The position numbers and the translations under genes were made by a program. DNA of 64,000 bases from Candidatus Roizmanbacteria bacterium UBA1450. GTDB lineage: Bacteria > Patescibacteriota > Microgenomatia > UBA1406 > GWC2-37-13. The notes beneath the pieces were generated by a model. The model ran no database searches and was not told the origin of the DNA. It was given only the letters and a program-made list of their open reading frames with translations. Positions 25,513-34,475 of this stretch are shown piece by piece. Numbering within the stretch: position 1 is the first letter of the stretch; each line of letters begins with the position of its first letter. The stretch lies in assembly GCA_002329205.1 (NCBI GenBank), contig DCTC01000002.1, positions 310,001 to 374,000 on the forward strand, in the 5' to 3' direction.

Positions 25513-26673
25513 TTAGATCTTCTTCCCGGCCTTCTCATTGGCCTGGATATAGCTTACGCATTGTCCCTGATTTTTGAATGTCGGATTGTTGAATGTTATC
25601 CATCCACCGTCCTTACATTCATCTTTTGACATAGGTGGTCCGATGATATTATTTACCTCAACCGTGATCACATGGATAGATCCAGCATCTTTGTTGTTGA
25701 ATTCGTCTCGTGCTTCGAGACGGATGGTGTAGGTACCATCATCAACTGCTGTCGTGTCCCACGAAAAGAGTAGTTGATTGGTAAATGATTCATCATCATA
25801 CACAGTCCCCGGACCGGCAACTATATTGTTTGCCGCATCACGGACTACCGTATAGTATCTCCAAGGATTTTCATCGGTCACTGATCCATATACGTCAACA
25901 GTTCCTGATACCTCAGATCCGTCTGCAGGAGATGTAATTTCTACATCCGGTGCATCTTCGTCTACGATAATGTCGTATTTGTGACTATTATCGATCGCAA
26001 GTGTATCGAAGTCGAATCGTGAACCAGGGAACCATCCGTAACGGTTACCGCCGACTGTCGTACCGATGATATCTGTAGGATCGGACAATGTCCACGATCC
26101 GATGACAGCCCCGGTACCGTCAAGTACTTCCATCACCGCTTCAAGGATTCCTGAACCATTGTCCTGAAAGGTGTGTCTGAATGTATACCATCCTGATTGA
26201 TTGATGGTGACAGGTGAACGATCAGGGTTGCTAGGCCAACCGAGCGCATTATTGCTGGCACTAACTACAAACTGATCAGTTTCCCCGGGCTTTGTACCGA
26301 TGTTGAAGACGAAATCTCTACGATGCGTGTCGGCGGGTGTATTTACAGCAGATGTGTAATCAAACCGTTTATCGCTTCCATCCGCTTCTGACATATCAAG
26401 ATAGATATCAACCTCGGTTACATAACCGTTTGCAGGAAAGGCTGTTTCATATCCTCCCCATTGGGTGTATGCTCCCGCTTCAATGACGGCATGATAACTT
26501 CCGTCAGAAGATGTAATACCGTCAGTTCCTGATGCAACTTGTGAAATTGATCCGAACCAACCGGTTGTATCGGTCTCAAATCCATTGAAGTATTCGGAAA
26601 CTGCGAAAGCCGAAGTACCTACGAAAAGGAATGTGAATATTCCTAATAGAATGTTTATTATTCTTTTATTCAT
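25513..26673 (-). CDS. Secreted protein with lectin-like, Ig-like and CKxGGW-type C-terminal segments
   Basis: A signal peptide (cleavage near 'TSAFA|VSEY') leads into a jelly-roll-like region (about 25-225). An Ig-like domain follows ('APDVEITSPADGSEVSG' through 'TYTIRLEARDEFNN'). The last 40 residues read 'DECKDGGWITF' and 'FKNQGQCVSYIQ', a short Cys-pair motif known from the C-termini of secreted proteins in Actinobacteria and CPR genomes. A very strong ribosome site (AAAGGAGGTG) precedes the ATG, and a strong terminator follows. Probably an exported carbohydrate- or surface-binding protein; the ligand is unknown. Confidence 0.75.
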   Translation of the reverse strand: MNKRIINILLGIFTFLFVGTSAFAVSEYFNGFETDTTGWFGSISQVASGTDGITSSDGSYHAVIEAGAYTQWGGYETAFPANGYVTEVDIYLDMSEADGSDKRFDYTSAVNTPADTHRRDFVFNIGTKPGETDQFVVSASNNALGWPSNPDRSPVTINQSGWYTFRHTFQDNGSGILEAVMEVLDGTGAVIGSWTLSDPTDIIGTTVGGNRYGWFPGSRFDFDTLAIDNSHKYDIIVDEDAPDVEITSPADGSEVSGTVDVYGSVTDENPWRYYTVVRDAANNIVAGPGTVYDDESFTNQLLFSWDTTAVDDGTYTIRLEARDEFNNKDAGSIHVITVEVNNIIGPPMSKDECKDGGWITFNNPTFKNQGQCVSYIQANEKAGKKI

Positions 26674-26758
26674 ATTTTCACCTCCTTTCTAAAATCGAAC
26701 ATTTTTTCAGTTTACGGAAACGGAAGGTGAAAAATATAAGAGGTTTGTAAGAAAAAAC

Positions 26759-27541
26759 TCACTCATGCAGCGTATAGGCTGCACTGAGGTATTCCTCAAT
26801 TTCATCTGAAATCTCAGCTTGAAGAACCAGATTGTGCCCGCCGAGTGCCTGTTGAGTGAGGAGCTCTTTTCCGAGAGCAAAAAATTGATACCCGCGGGTG
26901 ACTTCCCGTCCTTTTAGCTGGGAAGGATTTGAAGCAGCTGTTTTGACTGAATTGTGTAGGCGTCGTATGTCATGTACGATACTTTCTGTTGTCCCTGTTC
27001 CTTTCCATGTGGACATCATATCAGGATCCATCGTTTGCTGTTGATCGAAAACGTCAAGAAATGACTCAAGCGTCTCTCCCGGTTCATGCATAAGTCCCAG
27101 GTCTTCCATCATGAGATCAAAATGATGTTTCCCGAGCATTGATCTGCTTTTGAGAAGCATCAGGACGGTTTTCGCGTGATTGTAAGCCACCATCGGTTTT
27201 TCAGGTGATTGTAATGTTCCGGATTTGTATGGCTTGGTGAAATCGCGTGCAGCAGGGTATTGCATAGTTTGACGGTAAAAGCGTCGCGGTTCGGCACCTT
27301 CCCTTTGAAGGTCAGGCCATTTTGACGTAATCATGAAACCTTGGTGCGTGAGATTCATAAGTTCCTGCAAGTCGGATGAGTTTACACCTGAATATTGCCA
27401 GACATCATATTTTTCTTCAGCGTCGGCATCGAAATTGTCACGTAGAAGTGAGAAGAGCGCTACACCATCCCCATATCCTTTTTGGATCCAGGTAAATGAT
27501 GGGATATCGGTTTCGTTTAGGTATGATCGTCTTTCTGTCAT
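26759..27541 (-). CDS. Hypothetical protein
   Basis: This soluble, mostly helical protein of 260 residues is not recognised. It is rich in Met and His in the middle ('KHHFDLMMEDLGLMHE'). No membrane segment or catalytic motif is clear. TATAGT is 8 nt before the ATG, suggesting a leaderless message. It is the first of a run of orphan genes (26.7-30.6 kb) on both strands. The N-terminus 'MTERRSY' recalls 'MTERESY' of the gene at 33447, but no further similarity is seen. Confidence 0.6.
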   Translation of the reverse strand: MTERRSYLNETDIPSFTWIQKGYGDGVALFSLLRDNFDADAEEKYDVWQYSGVNSSDLQELMNLTHQGFMITSKWPDLQREGAEPRRFYRQTMQYPAARDFTKPYKSGTLQSPEKPMVAYNHAKTVLMLLKSRSMLGKHHFDLMMEDLGLMHEPGETLESFLDVFDQQQTMDPDMMSTWKGTGTTESIVHDIRRLHNSVKTAASNPSQLKGREVTRGYQFFALGKELLTQQALGGHNLVLQAEISDEIEEYLSAAYTLHE

Positions 27542-27650
27542 GAGAAAATACTATACAACAAGTAATCGTATGATACAAGATACGGCTTCACAAAGGTGTG
27601 TTTCTGTTACTTATTTATTTCAATCTCAAATTCTCCTCAAACATCATATC

Positions 27651-28343
27651 TTATCCAGCATCGATAAATAAATCAGCAAGATGTTGCTTGTGTCGCGGGT
27701 CGAAATCGGGATAAAATTTTCTGATCAAAAGATCCCGTTTGTCGATCACAGGGGGCATAATGTAATGATGCGTGACGCAATCTCGGATATCCTGATCCAG
27801 TGCGGCTACCAGCGACTGAATCGCTTCGGGCTCAAAAAGATGTCCTGACAAAAGCATCATCTGTAGAGCAAAATCAGCGGCTTTGAACTCATCAGGATAG
27901 GTGCCGTTCATAAGAATAAGTCCTTTATCGAGCCACAATGCTCTGTCCCGTTCGCGTTTGGCACGGTCACGTATGAAATGATGTACGCTTCTATCACCGG
28001 ATTTGACCTGGATAGCAAATTCGTCACGACCGACGATATCGGCAATTGTCACTCCTTCAGGCGTATAGGTATTGAGATGTAGCCGTGCATCGATCCCTTG
28101 TTTATCAAAATATTGATTGCGCGCAACATGCTTGACTTGTCCGACCACTGATTCGAAATACGGGCTACCCAGGAAACCTACAACTGCAAATTCTGATCTC
28201 TCTCCGTCTGAAATATGATTTCCCATGACAGGCGGTTCCTGTACAGGGATCGAAAGTACCGGTCGGGTAGGTAGGATAGGGAATTGTCTATTGGGGTTCG
28301 ACCATTGTTCTTGTGAAGTTGGATATTCGCCCCCTTTGTACAT
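27651..28343 (-). CDS. Hypothetical protein, possible PD-(D/E)XK-like nuclease core
   Basis: The protein has 230 residues and no known family by eye. The stretch 'GVTIADIVGRDEFAIQVKSG' has the layout of a restriction-enzyme-like core: Asp in one strand, then hydrophobic-Gln-hydrophobic-Lys in the next. Gln replaces the usual Glu of ExK, as in some variant members. An upstream acidic residue and a downstream helix ('RDRAKRERDRAL') would be consistent. The fold assignment is inference. It is not close to a methylase gene. Confidence 0.6.
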   Translation of the reverse strand: MYKGGEYPTSQEQWSNPNRQFPILPTRPVLSIPVQEPPVMGNHISDGERSEFAVVGFLGSPYFESVVGQVKHVARNQYFDKQGIDARLHLNTYTPEGVTIADIVGRDEFAIQVKSGDRSVHHFIRDRAKRERDRALWLDKGLILMNGTYPDEFKAADFALQMMLLSGHLFEPEAIQSLVAALDQDIRDCVTHHYIMPPVIDKRDLLIRKFYPDFDPRHKQHLADLFIDAG

Positions 28344-28511
28344 GAGGTTATCTTAAAAGTTGAGCTCAGAAAATGCAAGCAAAACTATACTCCTTCCTTA
28401 CACATTTCTTACGGAATTCTCATAATTACTTTTTGAATACGTAATAACTGTAGTTTTTTAAGGTGCAATATATGTACATATTACGTTCAATTTCATATAA
28501 TGGCCGAACCT

Positions 28512-29174
28512 ATGTCAGCCATCGAAGCATTTCGCCATATTCAGGAAGATAAACCGTACGCCAACTGTGCATCTGCTGTAGTTCATGCATTGGCGCCAGG
28601 TGAAGCATTGGAGGCATCTTCTCAGGCAGTGATGTATGACAATGCAAAGTCTCTCATAGATATTGCGGCGTGTGTCGCTTTCGAACAGGCACGCATCGGC
28701 AATTATACGGCTATGTATTCACTTGAGAACGGAATGACTCCTTCTTATTTTTTCCGACATGCTGAACGTGATGCAAAACAGAGCAATGATCCGGGATTTT
28801 TTATCGGAGGACTGCTTTCGACTTTAGAACGCACTCCATTGGGGCAGTACGAACTCCATGTGATCGGGGTTATGAATCATCACAAAGGGAAACAGGATCG
28901 TTTCACCGTGTGTGATACGGCACGGATGGATGAGAAAAAACTGATTCGGGATATGACCGCGCGGGAAATGGATGCGCGTATCATACAACCGGGTATATAT
29001 CGGGATTTTCGGGCACTTGCTCTGATAGGCTATCCTTTGGAAGAACTTCAATTTGATCCAGATCTACACGGAGATCTTTCATCAATTGAAAATGAAATGC
29101 TGTCTGCCGAATTCAAATTTTATGAAGTACTCGAACGAGCCGGATTGCTCCATCTGGTACAGAATGATTATTGA
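28512..29174 (+). CDS. Hypothetical protein, possible papain-like (C39-type) fold
   Basis: The protein has about 220 residues and is unrecognised. 'YANCASAVVHAL' near the N-terminus and the later 'ELHVIGVMNHH' with 'FTVCDTA' give the order Cys...His...Asp seen in C39-like peptidases (C-x-x-x helix, then H-x-hhxV, then hxVxD). This is an inference from motif order only. The ATG at 28512 is preferred: TATAAT (28496-28501) overlaps an alternative ATG at 28500 and is 10 nt upstream of 28512. It faces the next gene convergently with a 2-bp gap. Confidence 0.6.
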   Translation: MSAIEAFRHIQEDKPYANCASAVVHALAPGEALEASSQAVMYDNAKSLIDIAACVAFEQARIGNYTAMYSLENGMTPSYFFRHAERDAKQSNDPGFFIGGLLSTLERTPLGQYELHVIGVMNHHKGKQDRFTVCDTARMDEKKLIRDMTAREMDARIIQPGIYRDFRALALIGYPLEELQFDPDLHGDLSSIENEMLSAEFKFYEVLERAGLLHLVQNDY

Positions 29175-29176
29175 TT

Positions 29177-29722
29177 TTATCGTTCTGTCTGATGATCTGT
29201 GCGAAAGAGCGGCGGCGTTGTCATTGTATGATTCCGGATATTTTGATAAAACGCATGCACAGTCGCTTCTACATCCACACCATAAGGAAGATCATCTTTG
29301 GTGATCGCATGTGCCTGCATTTCTCTGAAATCAGAGGCGGCAGTTGCAGGATTGCCAGAAATACTGACCCGATAACCTTCTTCCCAGCCTGATTTTGGAT
29401 TGGCGTACGTGTACTGCGTGAGGAGAGTTTCGTGAGGATTTTTAGGTCCGCTTACAACAAATAATCCGATTGTGTACAAAGGATCTTGTGTCGGTCGCCG
29501 CTCTTCGATGATTTCCATAAGTTCGACCCATTCTCCATAAAGCGTCATTCCATGATATGCGGTCCGCTTCAAGTAAGGAAATCTCGAATCTTCTTTTTTG
29601 AACACAAATTTCCGGTCTCCGTATTCATTGAGGAGAGCCTGATGCTCCTGATCCCATTGTGGATTCCCGACCAGGAATTCAATAAGCTGCGTTGTGTTGG
29701 GTCTGAAAATTTCGGCTACCAT
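29177..29722 (-). CDS. Hypothetical protein
   Basis: This 181-residue soluble protein has mixed alpha/beta predictions and no recognised motif. TATAAT lies about 13 nt before the ATG. It is convergent with the preceding gene. I can assign no function. Confidence 0.55.
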   Translation of the reverse strand: MVAEIFRPNTTQLIEFLVGNPQWDQEHQALLNEYGDRKFVFKKEDSRFPYLKRTAYHGMTLYGEWVELMEIIEERRPTQDPLYTIGLFVVSGPKNPHETLLTQYTYANPKSGWEEGYRVSISGNPATAASDFREMQAHAITKDDLPYGVDVEATVHAFYQNIRNHTMTTPPLFRTDHQTER

Positions 29723-29842
29723 GGAAATTAAGGCTATTATAATAGGACAAAATAAAAATATGGGAAATATTTCTTTATGATCCTGTAAGATAGCAAATAT
29801 ACTATTTTGATAGGCAGTATTATACTATATTTTAGAACGATG

Positions 29843-30622
29843 TCATACCATCATGCGAAGGTTGACTCCAGCCTCGACGGGTGCGGTGATGATTTTTCTG
29901 GCAAGTTCAGCACTCGGGATGGCAATATCCATCTCAGTCATACCCCACGCACGTTCCAGGAATTCCATGGAAAAATCTGCGATGTCAATTGCGACAACAG
30001 GATCTTGGACTTCGGACAATTCCAGTGGTTGCGGCCGCTCTTCATATCCATGTTTCCGATGTATCATACGGCTGTCCCGTACGGCATAGTCCGTCACACG
30101 CGGATTGCCTTCGGGATCGATGATAAATGTGGCACCGTCTACGCGGTTCGACAAAGTTGCAGCTCGTAAAAAAAGTGCTACCGAGGTATCGGGATATACA
30201 TTGACACGGATGCTTCGGTCAGGAATTGTCGCAAATCCGATACGTGTCGGCAGAATGCGTCTCATCTCGCGTTGGGCTGCTAGTATATAATCATAGTTTT
30301 CTTTTTCCGGAAATATGACGCGGTCGAGACGGTATTTTTCTGATCCTGTTCCCAGATATCGGAATGCATGACCGCTCCGGTCGAATTCACTTTCTGCATA
30401 TGGTTCAAAATCCGGATATATATTTGCGAGTTGTTCGGGTGTAATATTTTGACTTCGAAGAAATCGTAATGCTTCGGGGTATTGATCAATTCCGGGAAAT
30501 CGTGGAGTCATCTCGTCACGTTTTGGTTCTTCAAGGTCAGCATGAGTAATGTGCGGTTCGGGATGAAGTGCTGTCGGATCTCTTCGTAGTCCCAGTCTAT
30601 TGAAGAATCGTTCGATCGCCAT
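29843..30622 (-). CDS. Hypothetical protein
   Basis: The protein has 259 residues and no membrane segment. An Arg/Pro-rich N-terminus precedes a region with many beta-type patterns ('SIRVNVYPDTSVALFLRAA') and a helical C-terminus. I do not recognise a family. A TATATT box lies 6 nt before the ATG, again leaderless-like. It is transcribed away from the small membrane protein gene at 30776. Confidence 0.55.
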   Translation of the reverse strand: MAIERFFNRLGLRRDPTALHPEPHITHADLEEPKRDEMTPRFPGIDQYPEALRFLRSQNITPEQLANIYPDFEPYAESEFDRSGHAFRYLGTGSEKYRLDRVIFPEKENYDYILAAQREMRRILPTRIGFATIPDRSIRVNVYPDTSVALFLRAATLSNRVDGATFIIDPEGNPRVTDYAVRDSRMIHRKHGYEERPQPLELSEVQDPVVAIDIADFSMEFLERAWGMTEMDIAIPSAELARKIITAPVEAGVNLRMMV

Positions 30623-30775
30623 AGATAGAATATAAATTGATAGTACAGATATTATAACGGCAGAAAATTGAACAGGAATATGTTCGGAAGATGAAATATG
30701 TAGCGTTTATATAATTTTAACAGTATTCTTTTAATTGTCGGATATACTGAATATTGTTAATTGTTCATTGGGTGA

Positions 30776-31027
30776 ATGAGAAAAGTAGCCGCTGCCGTTA
30801 TATCGCCTGTAGGGGTAGTCGTATTGGGTATTCTTCTGTATAGTTTGTTCCAGTGGTATGATTTCTATTCTCCCGAATCACGTTGTAGACGCGAAGCCCG
30901 CAAGAACGTGTTCGGAGCGCAATATGTGAGTGGGTCGGAGACGGGCAACAGATTTGCACAGAAACGGATCAATGAGATTATTGAAAAAGAAACAAACGAG
31001 TGTATGGAACGTCTTCGTGAAAATTGA
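30776..31027 (+). CDS. Small membrane protein, two-Cys family (copy 1)
   Basis: This 83-residue protein has one transmembrane helix (about 7-28) followed by 'FYSPESRCRREARKNVF' and a polar helical tail ending 'NECMERLREN'. Cys37 and Cys76 are 39 residues apart. Two further copies, at 33070 and 35298, share this plan exactly. The topology is probably N-in with the Cys-bearing tail outside, though the charge pattern does not settle it. No known family is recognised. An intramolecular disulfide or dimerisation is plausible. Confidence 0.7.
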   Translation: MRKVAAAVISPVGVVVLGILLYSLFQWYDFYSPESRCRREARKNVFGAQYVSGSETGNRFAQKRINEIIEKETNECMERLREN

Positions 31028-31030
31028 GGC

Positions 31031-31663
31031 TTACTCTACGAGCCGCAATGACTGGAGCATCGCATCAGTTATTTTCTCGAATCCCTGACTTGACGGATCC
31101 TGTGTATTCTCCGTTATTCTCAGATATTCATCCTCTCCTTTGCGCAGGTATATATAGGTACTGTCACCGTAGCCCCGTACATCAAATGTGAGTCCTGACT
31201 CTTCACCTATGAGGATCGGCTGTACTGCACTGACTTGTTCGTTTATGGGATCATTTTGTGCATCGGTGTGAATTTGATTGACATATTCGTCCAGAGTTTG
31301 TCCTTCGAGTGATCCGGATGTGAAGTGCAGACTGATTCCGTCATAGAATTCAGTTCCTTCCTGCTGAGAAGGACCCCAAAGTGATAACAGCTCTCCGTCA
31401 TCGGTATTTTGGATGTCGATTTCCTGAGGATGTCGGATGGTGAATCCGTGAGCTGTGGAGGTATATGTCTCCCAATTTGAAGTATTGAGAGCTTCAGTAT
31501 CTTGGTCGTTCGTTTCGTTTTGCTCATTTGTTTCAAGTTCCTGCCCTTGAGTCGGTTCACGGTCTGTGTTTACGGCTTCACCGGTCGGGTTTCTTCGGGT
31601 CAGGTACCAAAAGATGAGTCCAGCAAGAATGATAAGTAGTATGACTATTGTTATCCGTTTCAT
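31031..31663 (-). CDS. Membrane-anchored protein with PsbP-like domain
   Basis: An N-terminal helix (about 2-22) and a Glu/Asn/Thr/Gln-rich linker precede a globular domain. That domain begins 'WETYTSTAHGFTIRHPQE' and has the pattern of PsbP-like lipoprotein domains (Y.s...gfsi.yP..w). These are extracytoplasmic and of unknown function in non-photosynthetic bacteria. The start at 31663 ('MKRITIV') is preferred because TACAAT overlaps the upstream ATG at 31672 and lies 7 nt before it. It is convergent with copy 1 of the two-Cys family. Confidence 0.65.
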   Translation of the reverse strand: MKRITIVILLIILAGLIFWYLTRRNPTGEAVNTDREPTQGQELETNEQNETNDQDTEALNTSNWETYTSTAHGFTIRHPQEIDIQNTDDGELLSLWGPSQQEGTEFYDGISLHFTSGSLEGQTLDEYVNQIHTDAQNDPINEQVSAVQPILIGEESGLTFDVRGYGDSTYIYLRKGEDEYLRITENTQDPSSQGFEKITDAMLQSLRLVE

Positions 31664-31743
31664 AAGAATCATTGTAAGGGAATTTTGGTAAAAAATAGGT
31701 AAGAGCTTTCAAAGTTTTGCAGAGAAGAAATTATAATATCTGT

Positions 31744-31953
31744 ATGGATACTGGTAAACTATTTATCATACTTGGTGTCGTGATTGCACTCGTCGGACTC
31801 TTCATGTCATATGGTCCCCAGATCCCTTTTTTGGGGAAACTTCCGGGCGATATCTATTTCAAGCGTGATAATTTTTCATTCTATTTCCCGATCACGACAT
31901 CCATTCTCGTGAGTATTCTTCTGACTCTCCTGTTTCGGATTTTTTCAAAATGA
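31744..31953 (+). CDS. DUF2905-family small membrane protein
   Basis: This protein of about 69 residues has two hydrophobic helices separated by 'FLGKLPGDIYFKRDNFSFYFP', the conserved centre of the DUF2905 family (LGrLPGDi...). Function is unknown. TATAAT (31732-31737) is 6 nt before the ATG at 31744; the in-frame ATG at 31717 lies upstream of this box. Confidence 0.85.
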   Translation: MDTGKLFIILGVVIALVGLFMSYGPQIPFLGKLPGDIYFKRDNFSFYFPITTSILVSILLTLLFRIFSK

Positions 31954-32029
31954 GTCAGAGCAATGTAATGTGAGAGAATGTTGAGTTTTTATTGACTCTG
32001 AATAACTGTTGTATACAATTAGGATATCA

Positions 32030-33016
32030 ATGATTGAATTCATTTTATTTGTAATCGGAATCGTGATCTTGGTGAAAGGTGCCGACTTTCTCGTGGACGG
32101 TGCTTCTTCTCTTGCGTTCAAATGGGGCATTGCACCGATGGTGATCGGACTGACGGTGGTTTCCTTCGGGACTTCGGCTCCTGAGCTTCTGGTATCTATG
32201 ACAAGCGCTTTCAAGGGCAGTACGGATATTGCATTGGGAAACGTCGTCGGGTCGAATATTTTCAATATTTTGCTCATTCTCGGAATAAGCGCGATCATTT
32301 TTCCGCTGAAAGTCCAGAAAAACACTGTTTGGAAGGAAATTCCGTTTTCTTTTTTGGCGGCTATTTTTGTCCTTATCCTTGGTTTTCGGACATTCATTGA
32401 TGAGCGGCAGTTTCAGAGCATAGTGCTTGCCGGATCTCAGGTGGAAGGCGTGATCACGCGTTCGGACGGTCTGACTCTTCTTGCTTTTTTCATCATCTTT
32501 TTGTATTACACGTTCGGTATTGCGAAGGTTTCGGGTGATTCTGATATTGAGATACAGAAAATGAGTATGGTGAAGATTGTTTTATTCATCATTTTGGGAT
32601 TGGTGGGTCTTGTGATCGGAAGTCAGGTGGCGATTGACAACGTGATTGCCCTTGCGCGTATGCTGAATATCAGTGATACTTTGATCGGTTTTACGCTGGT
32701 TTCGGCGGGTACGAGTTTCCCTGAGCTGTTTACAAATATCGCAGCAGCACGCAAGAAAAATGCCGATATTGCGGTCGGAAACATCGTCGGCTCCAATATT
32801 TTCAATATTTTCCTGATTCTCGGCGCGACTTCATTCGTCAAAGACATCCCGATCCGTGGTATTCAGATTGTGGATATTATGATTCTATGGGTTGCGACGG
32901 CGGTCCTTTTTGTGTCTATTTTCGTTTGGCAAAGGCATACCCTCGGACGGAAAGAGGGTATTATCATGGTTCTGGGGTATATTGCCTATACTGCCTTCCT
33001 GATCTACCGCGGCTGA
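32030..33016 (+). CDS. Calcium/sodium antiporter, CaCA family (YrbG-like)
   Basis: This polytopic membrane exchanger has the two inverted alpha-repeats typical of the CaCA superfamily: 'VVSFGTSAPELLVSM' with 'GNVVGSNIFNILLILG', and 'LVSAGTSFPELFTNI' with 'GNIVGSNIFNIFLILG'. It exports Ca2+ in exchange for Na+ or H+. The ATG at 32030 is 10 nt after TACAAT (32014-32019), with TTGACT 16 bp further upstream. It has 328 residues, normal for the family. Confidence 0.94.
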   Translation: MIEFILFVIGIVILVKGADFLVDGASSLAFKWGIAPMVIGLTVVSFGTSAPELLVSMTSAFKGSTDIALGNVVGSNIFNILLILGISAIIFPLKVQKNTVWKEIPFSFLAAIFVLILGFRTFIDERQFQSIVLAGSQVEGVITRSDGLTLLAFFIIFLYYTFGIAKVSGDSDIEIQKMSMVKIVLFIILGLVGLVIGSQVAIDNVIALARMLNISDTLIGFTLVSAGTSFPELFTNIAAARKKNADIAVGNIVGSNIFNIFLILGATSFVKDIPIRGIQIVDIMILWVATAVLFVSIFVWQRHTLGRKEGIIMVLGYIAYTAFLIYRG

Positions 33017-33069
33017 TTTTTATTTAACAAAATTATTTTATCCTGTAAACTGAGTGGTATAGCATTTCC

Positions 33070-33345
33070 ATGCAGTTTATGAGTGAAGATTCCGAACAAT
33101 CTCCAAAGAGTAAACCTGCCTTCCGATTGTCTGGCAGACAACAGGCCTTGCTTGTCTTTTTAATCTTCATGATCTTATTCGGCGGCTGGTACTTTTCTCC
33201 CGAAGCACGCTGCAAAAGGAAGGCCAAAAAAGAAGTCTACTCAAAAGCAGCAGTCGCAGACATCAGCGAAATTCCCGACGCCTACCGCTCCATCCTCCAG
33301 GACGCCATCGAGGTAGAGGTGCAGAAGTGTTTGGAGGGGGAATAG
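33070..33345 (+). CDS. Small membrane protein, two-Cys family (copy 2)
   Basis: The 91-residue protein has a polar N-terminus, a transmembrane helix (about 25-42), then 'YFSPEARCKRKAKKEVY' and a helical tail ending 'VEVQKCLEGE'. Cys48 and Cys87 are 39 residues apart, as in copies 1 and 3. The copy 3 tail is closest ('AAVA(D/N)I(S/N)E'). It immediately precedes the JAMM-like gene. An alternative start is ATG 33079. Confidence 0.75.
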   Translation: MQFMSEDSEQSPKSKPAFRLSGRQQALLVFLIFMILFGGWYFSPEARCKRKAKKEVYSKAAVADISEIPDAYRSILQDAIEVEVQKCLEGE

Positions 33346-33446
33346 GTGAGTATCTTTTTTAATAAACGCTCAAAGCTACATTGAAAAGTATCTTATTCGT
33401 GTTGTCTGAAGCCTTGACATAGAGGTATTTGATATAATATCCTGCT

Positions 33447-34460
33447 ATGACAGAACGCGAATCATATCCTATCGTAAGATATGAACAACCACCGGTCTCA
33501 AATGAAGATGTTTTGAGTTATCTCATTTTCAGAAATCGAAGACTTCATTTTGATGAATTGCCTCCTCAGCTGGATTTTTCTGTGTTTGAAGGAGTTCATA
33601 AGGAATTATATGAAAACTATGAAGATGTTCCTGAGGTGCCTGATGCAGACTCTCATATTGCCGCATTGACTGAACAGTATGCTTTACTTTCGACACTTGA
33701 AGGTAGAACATTGTTAGAAGAGCTAAAAACTATTTACTATCAGAAAGCAGCCGGAGAACGTTCGACCATAATTTTCTTTGACAGAGAAACAGGGTATCTC
33801 AAAAGAACCCCTTTATCTTTTGGGGATATTACATCGACTTCTAATGATTACAATATGGTGATTCGGGAAAAAGGGATTCCTGTCATAAATATTCATACTC
33901 ACCCTAAAAATGCTTTTTTTTCAATCCAGGATTTTAGTTCTATGTTAACTCCTGCTTTCAGTGACGAAATGCCCTATGATTATGCTTCAACAGTCCTTTG
34001 TCCGGATTATCAGATTTTGGCTATTGCTACAGCAGAGACGCCGGTTATGGAACTAACAGAATTTGAAAAATTACGTGATGAGTACAGAATTTCTCCTGAA
34101 GAACAAAAACGAATGGATGAACTACGAAAAAGAAAGGCTAAGGTTGAGGGTATGCTGGCCGCCTTCAATTCAAACTCAGAGCAAAACCTTCAAGATTATC
34201 AGCGTACATTATTGGAGGAAGTAGGCAATCAACCTGACATTTTGCAGGTGAGGATACAGCAGTGGGCGCTAAAGTGTCGGGATTTCTTTGACAATGATTT
34301 CTCCCCACGATTTAATCGCGCATATTCAAAAGCTTCACAACAATCAGATGATTACGCTGCACAGGTATATAATGGAAATGCAGTCGCATTCGCGCGTGCG
34401 ATGAATCTCAAACTCTACATGGCCACTGACGGTGCTCATTTCAGAGAATTTAGTGCGTGA
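33447..34460 (+). CDS. Hypothetical protein with JAMM-like HxHP...S..D motif
   Basis: This soluble protein has 337 residues. 'INIHTHPKNAFFSIQDF' gives His150, His152, Ser159 and Asp162. This resembles the zinc-binding H-x-H-x7-S-x2-D of JAB/MPN isopeptidases, but with six rather than seven residues between the second His and the Ser. Glu104 in a preceding strand could be the catalytic Glu. A Lys/Arg/Glu-rich helix (about 210-235) follows. The protease role is inference. TATAAT at 33433-33438 lies 8 nt before the ATG. The next gene starts 15 bp after its stop, so they may be co-expressed. Confidence 0.6.
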   Translation: MTERESYPIVRYEQPPVSNEDVLSYLIFRNRRLHFDELPPQLDFSVFEGVHKELYENYEDVPEVPDADSHIAALTEQYALLSTLEGRTLLEELKTIYYQKAAGERSTIIFFDRETGYLKRTPLSFGDITSTSNDYNMVIREKGIPVINIHTHPKNAFFSIQDFSSMLTPAFSDEMPYDYASTVLCPDYQILAIATAETPVMELTEFEKLRDEYRISPEEQKRMDELRKRKAKVEGMLAAFNSNSEQNLQDYQRTLLEEVGNQPDILQVRIQQWALKCRDFFDNDFSPRFNRAYSKASQQSDDYAAQVYNGNAVAFARAMNLKLYMATDGAHFREFSA

Positions 34461-34475
34461 TTTAACCGTGTTGCT

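Noticed and set aside
33414..33438. TTGACA-TATAAT as a standard promoter for the gene at 33447
   Set aside because: The spacer is only 13 bp; the -10 box is kept but the -35 is doubtful.
33447..34460. Calling the protein a confirmed JAMM isopeptidase
   Set aside because: The spacing between the second His and Ser is one residue short of the family rule and the catalytic Glu is uncertain, so only a resemblance is claimed.
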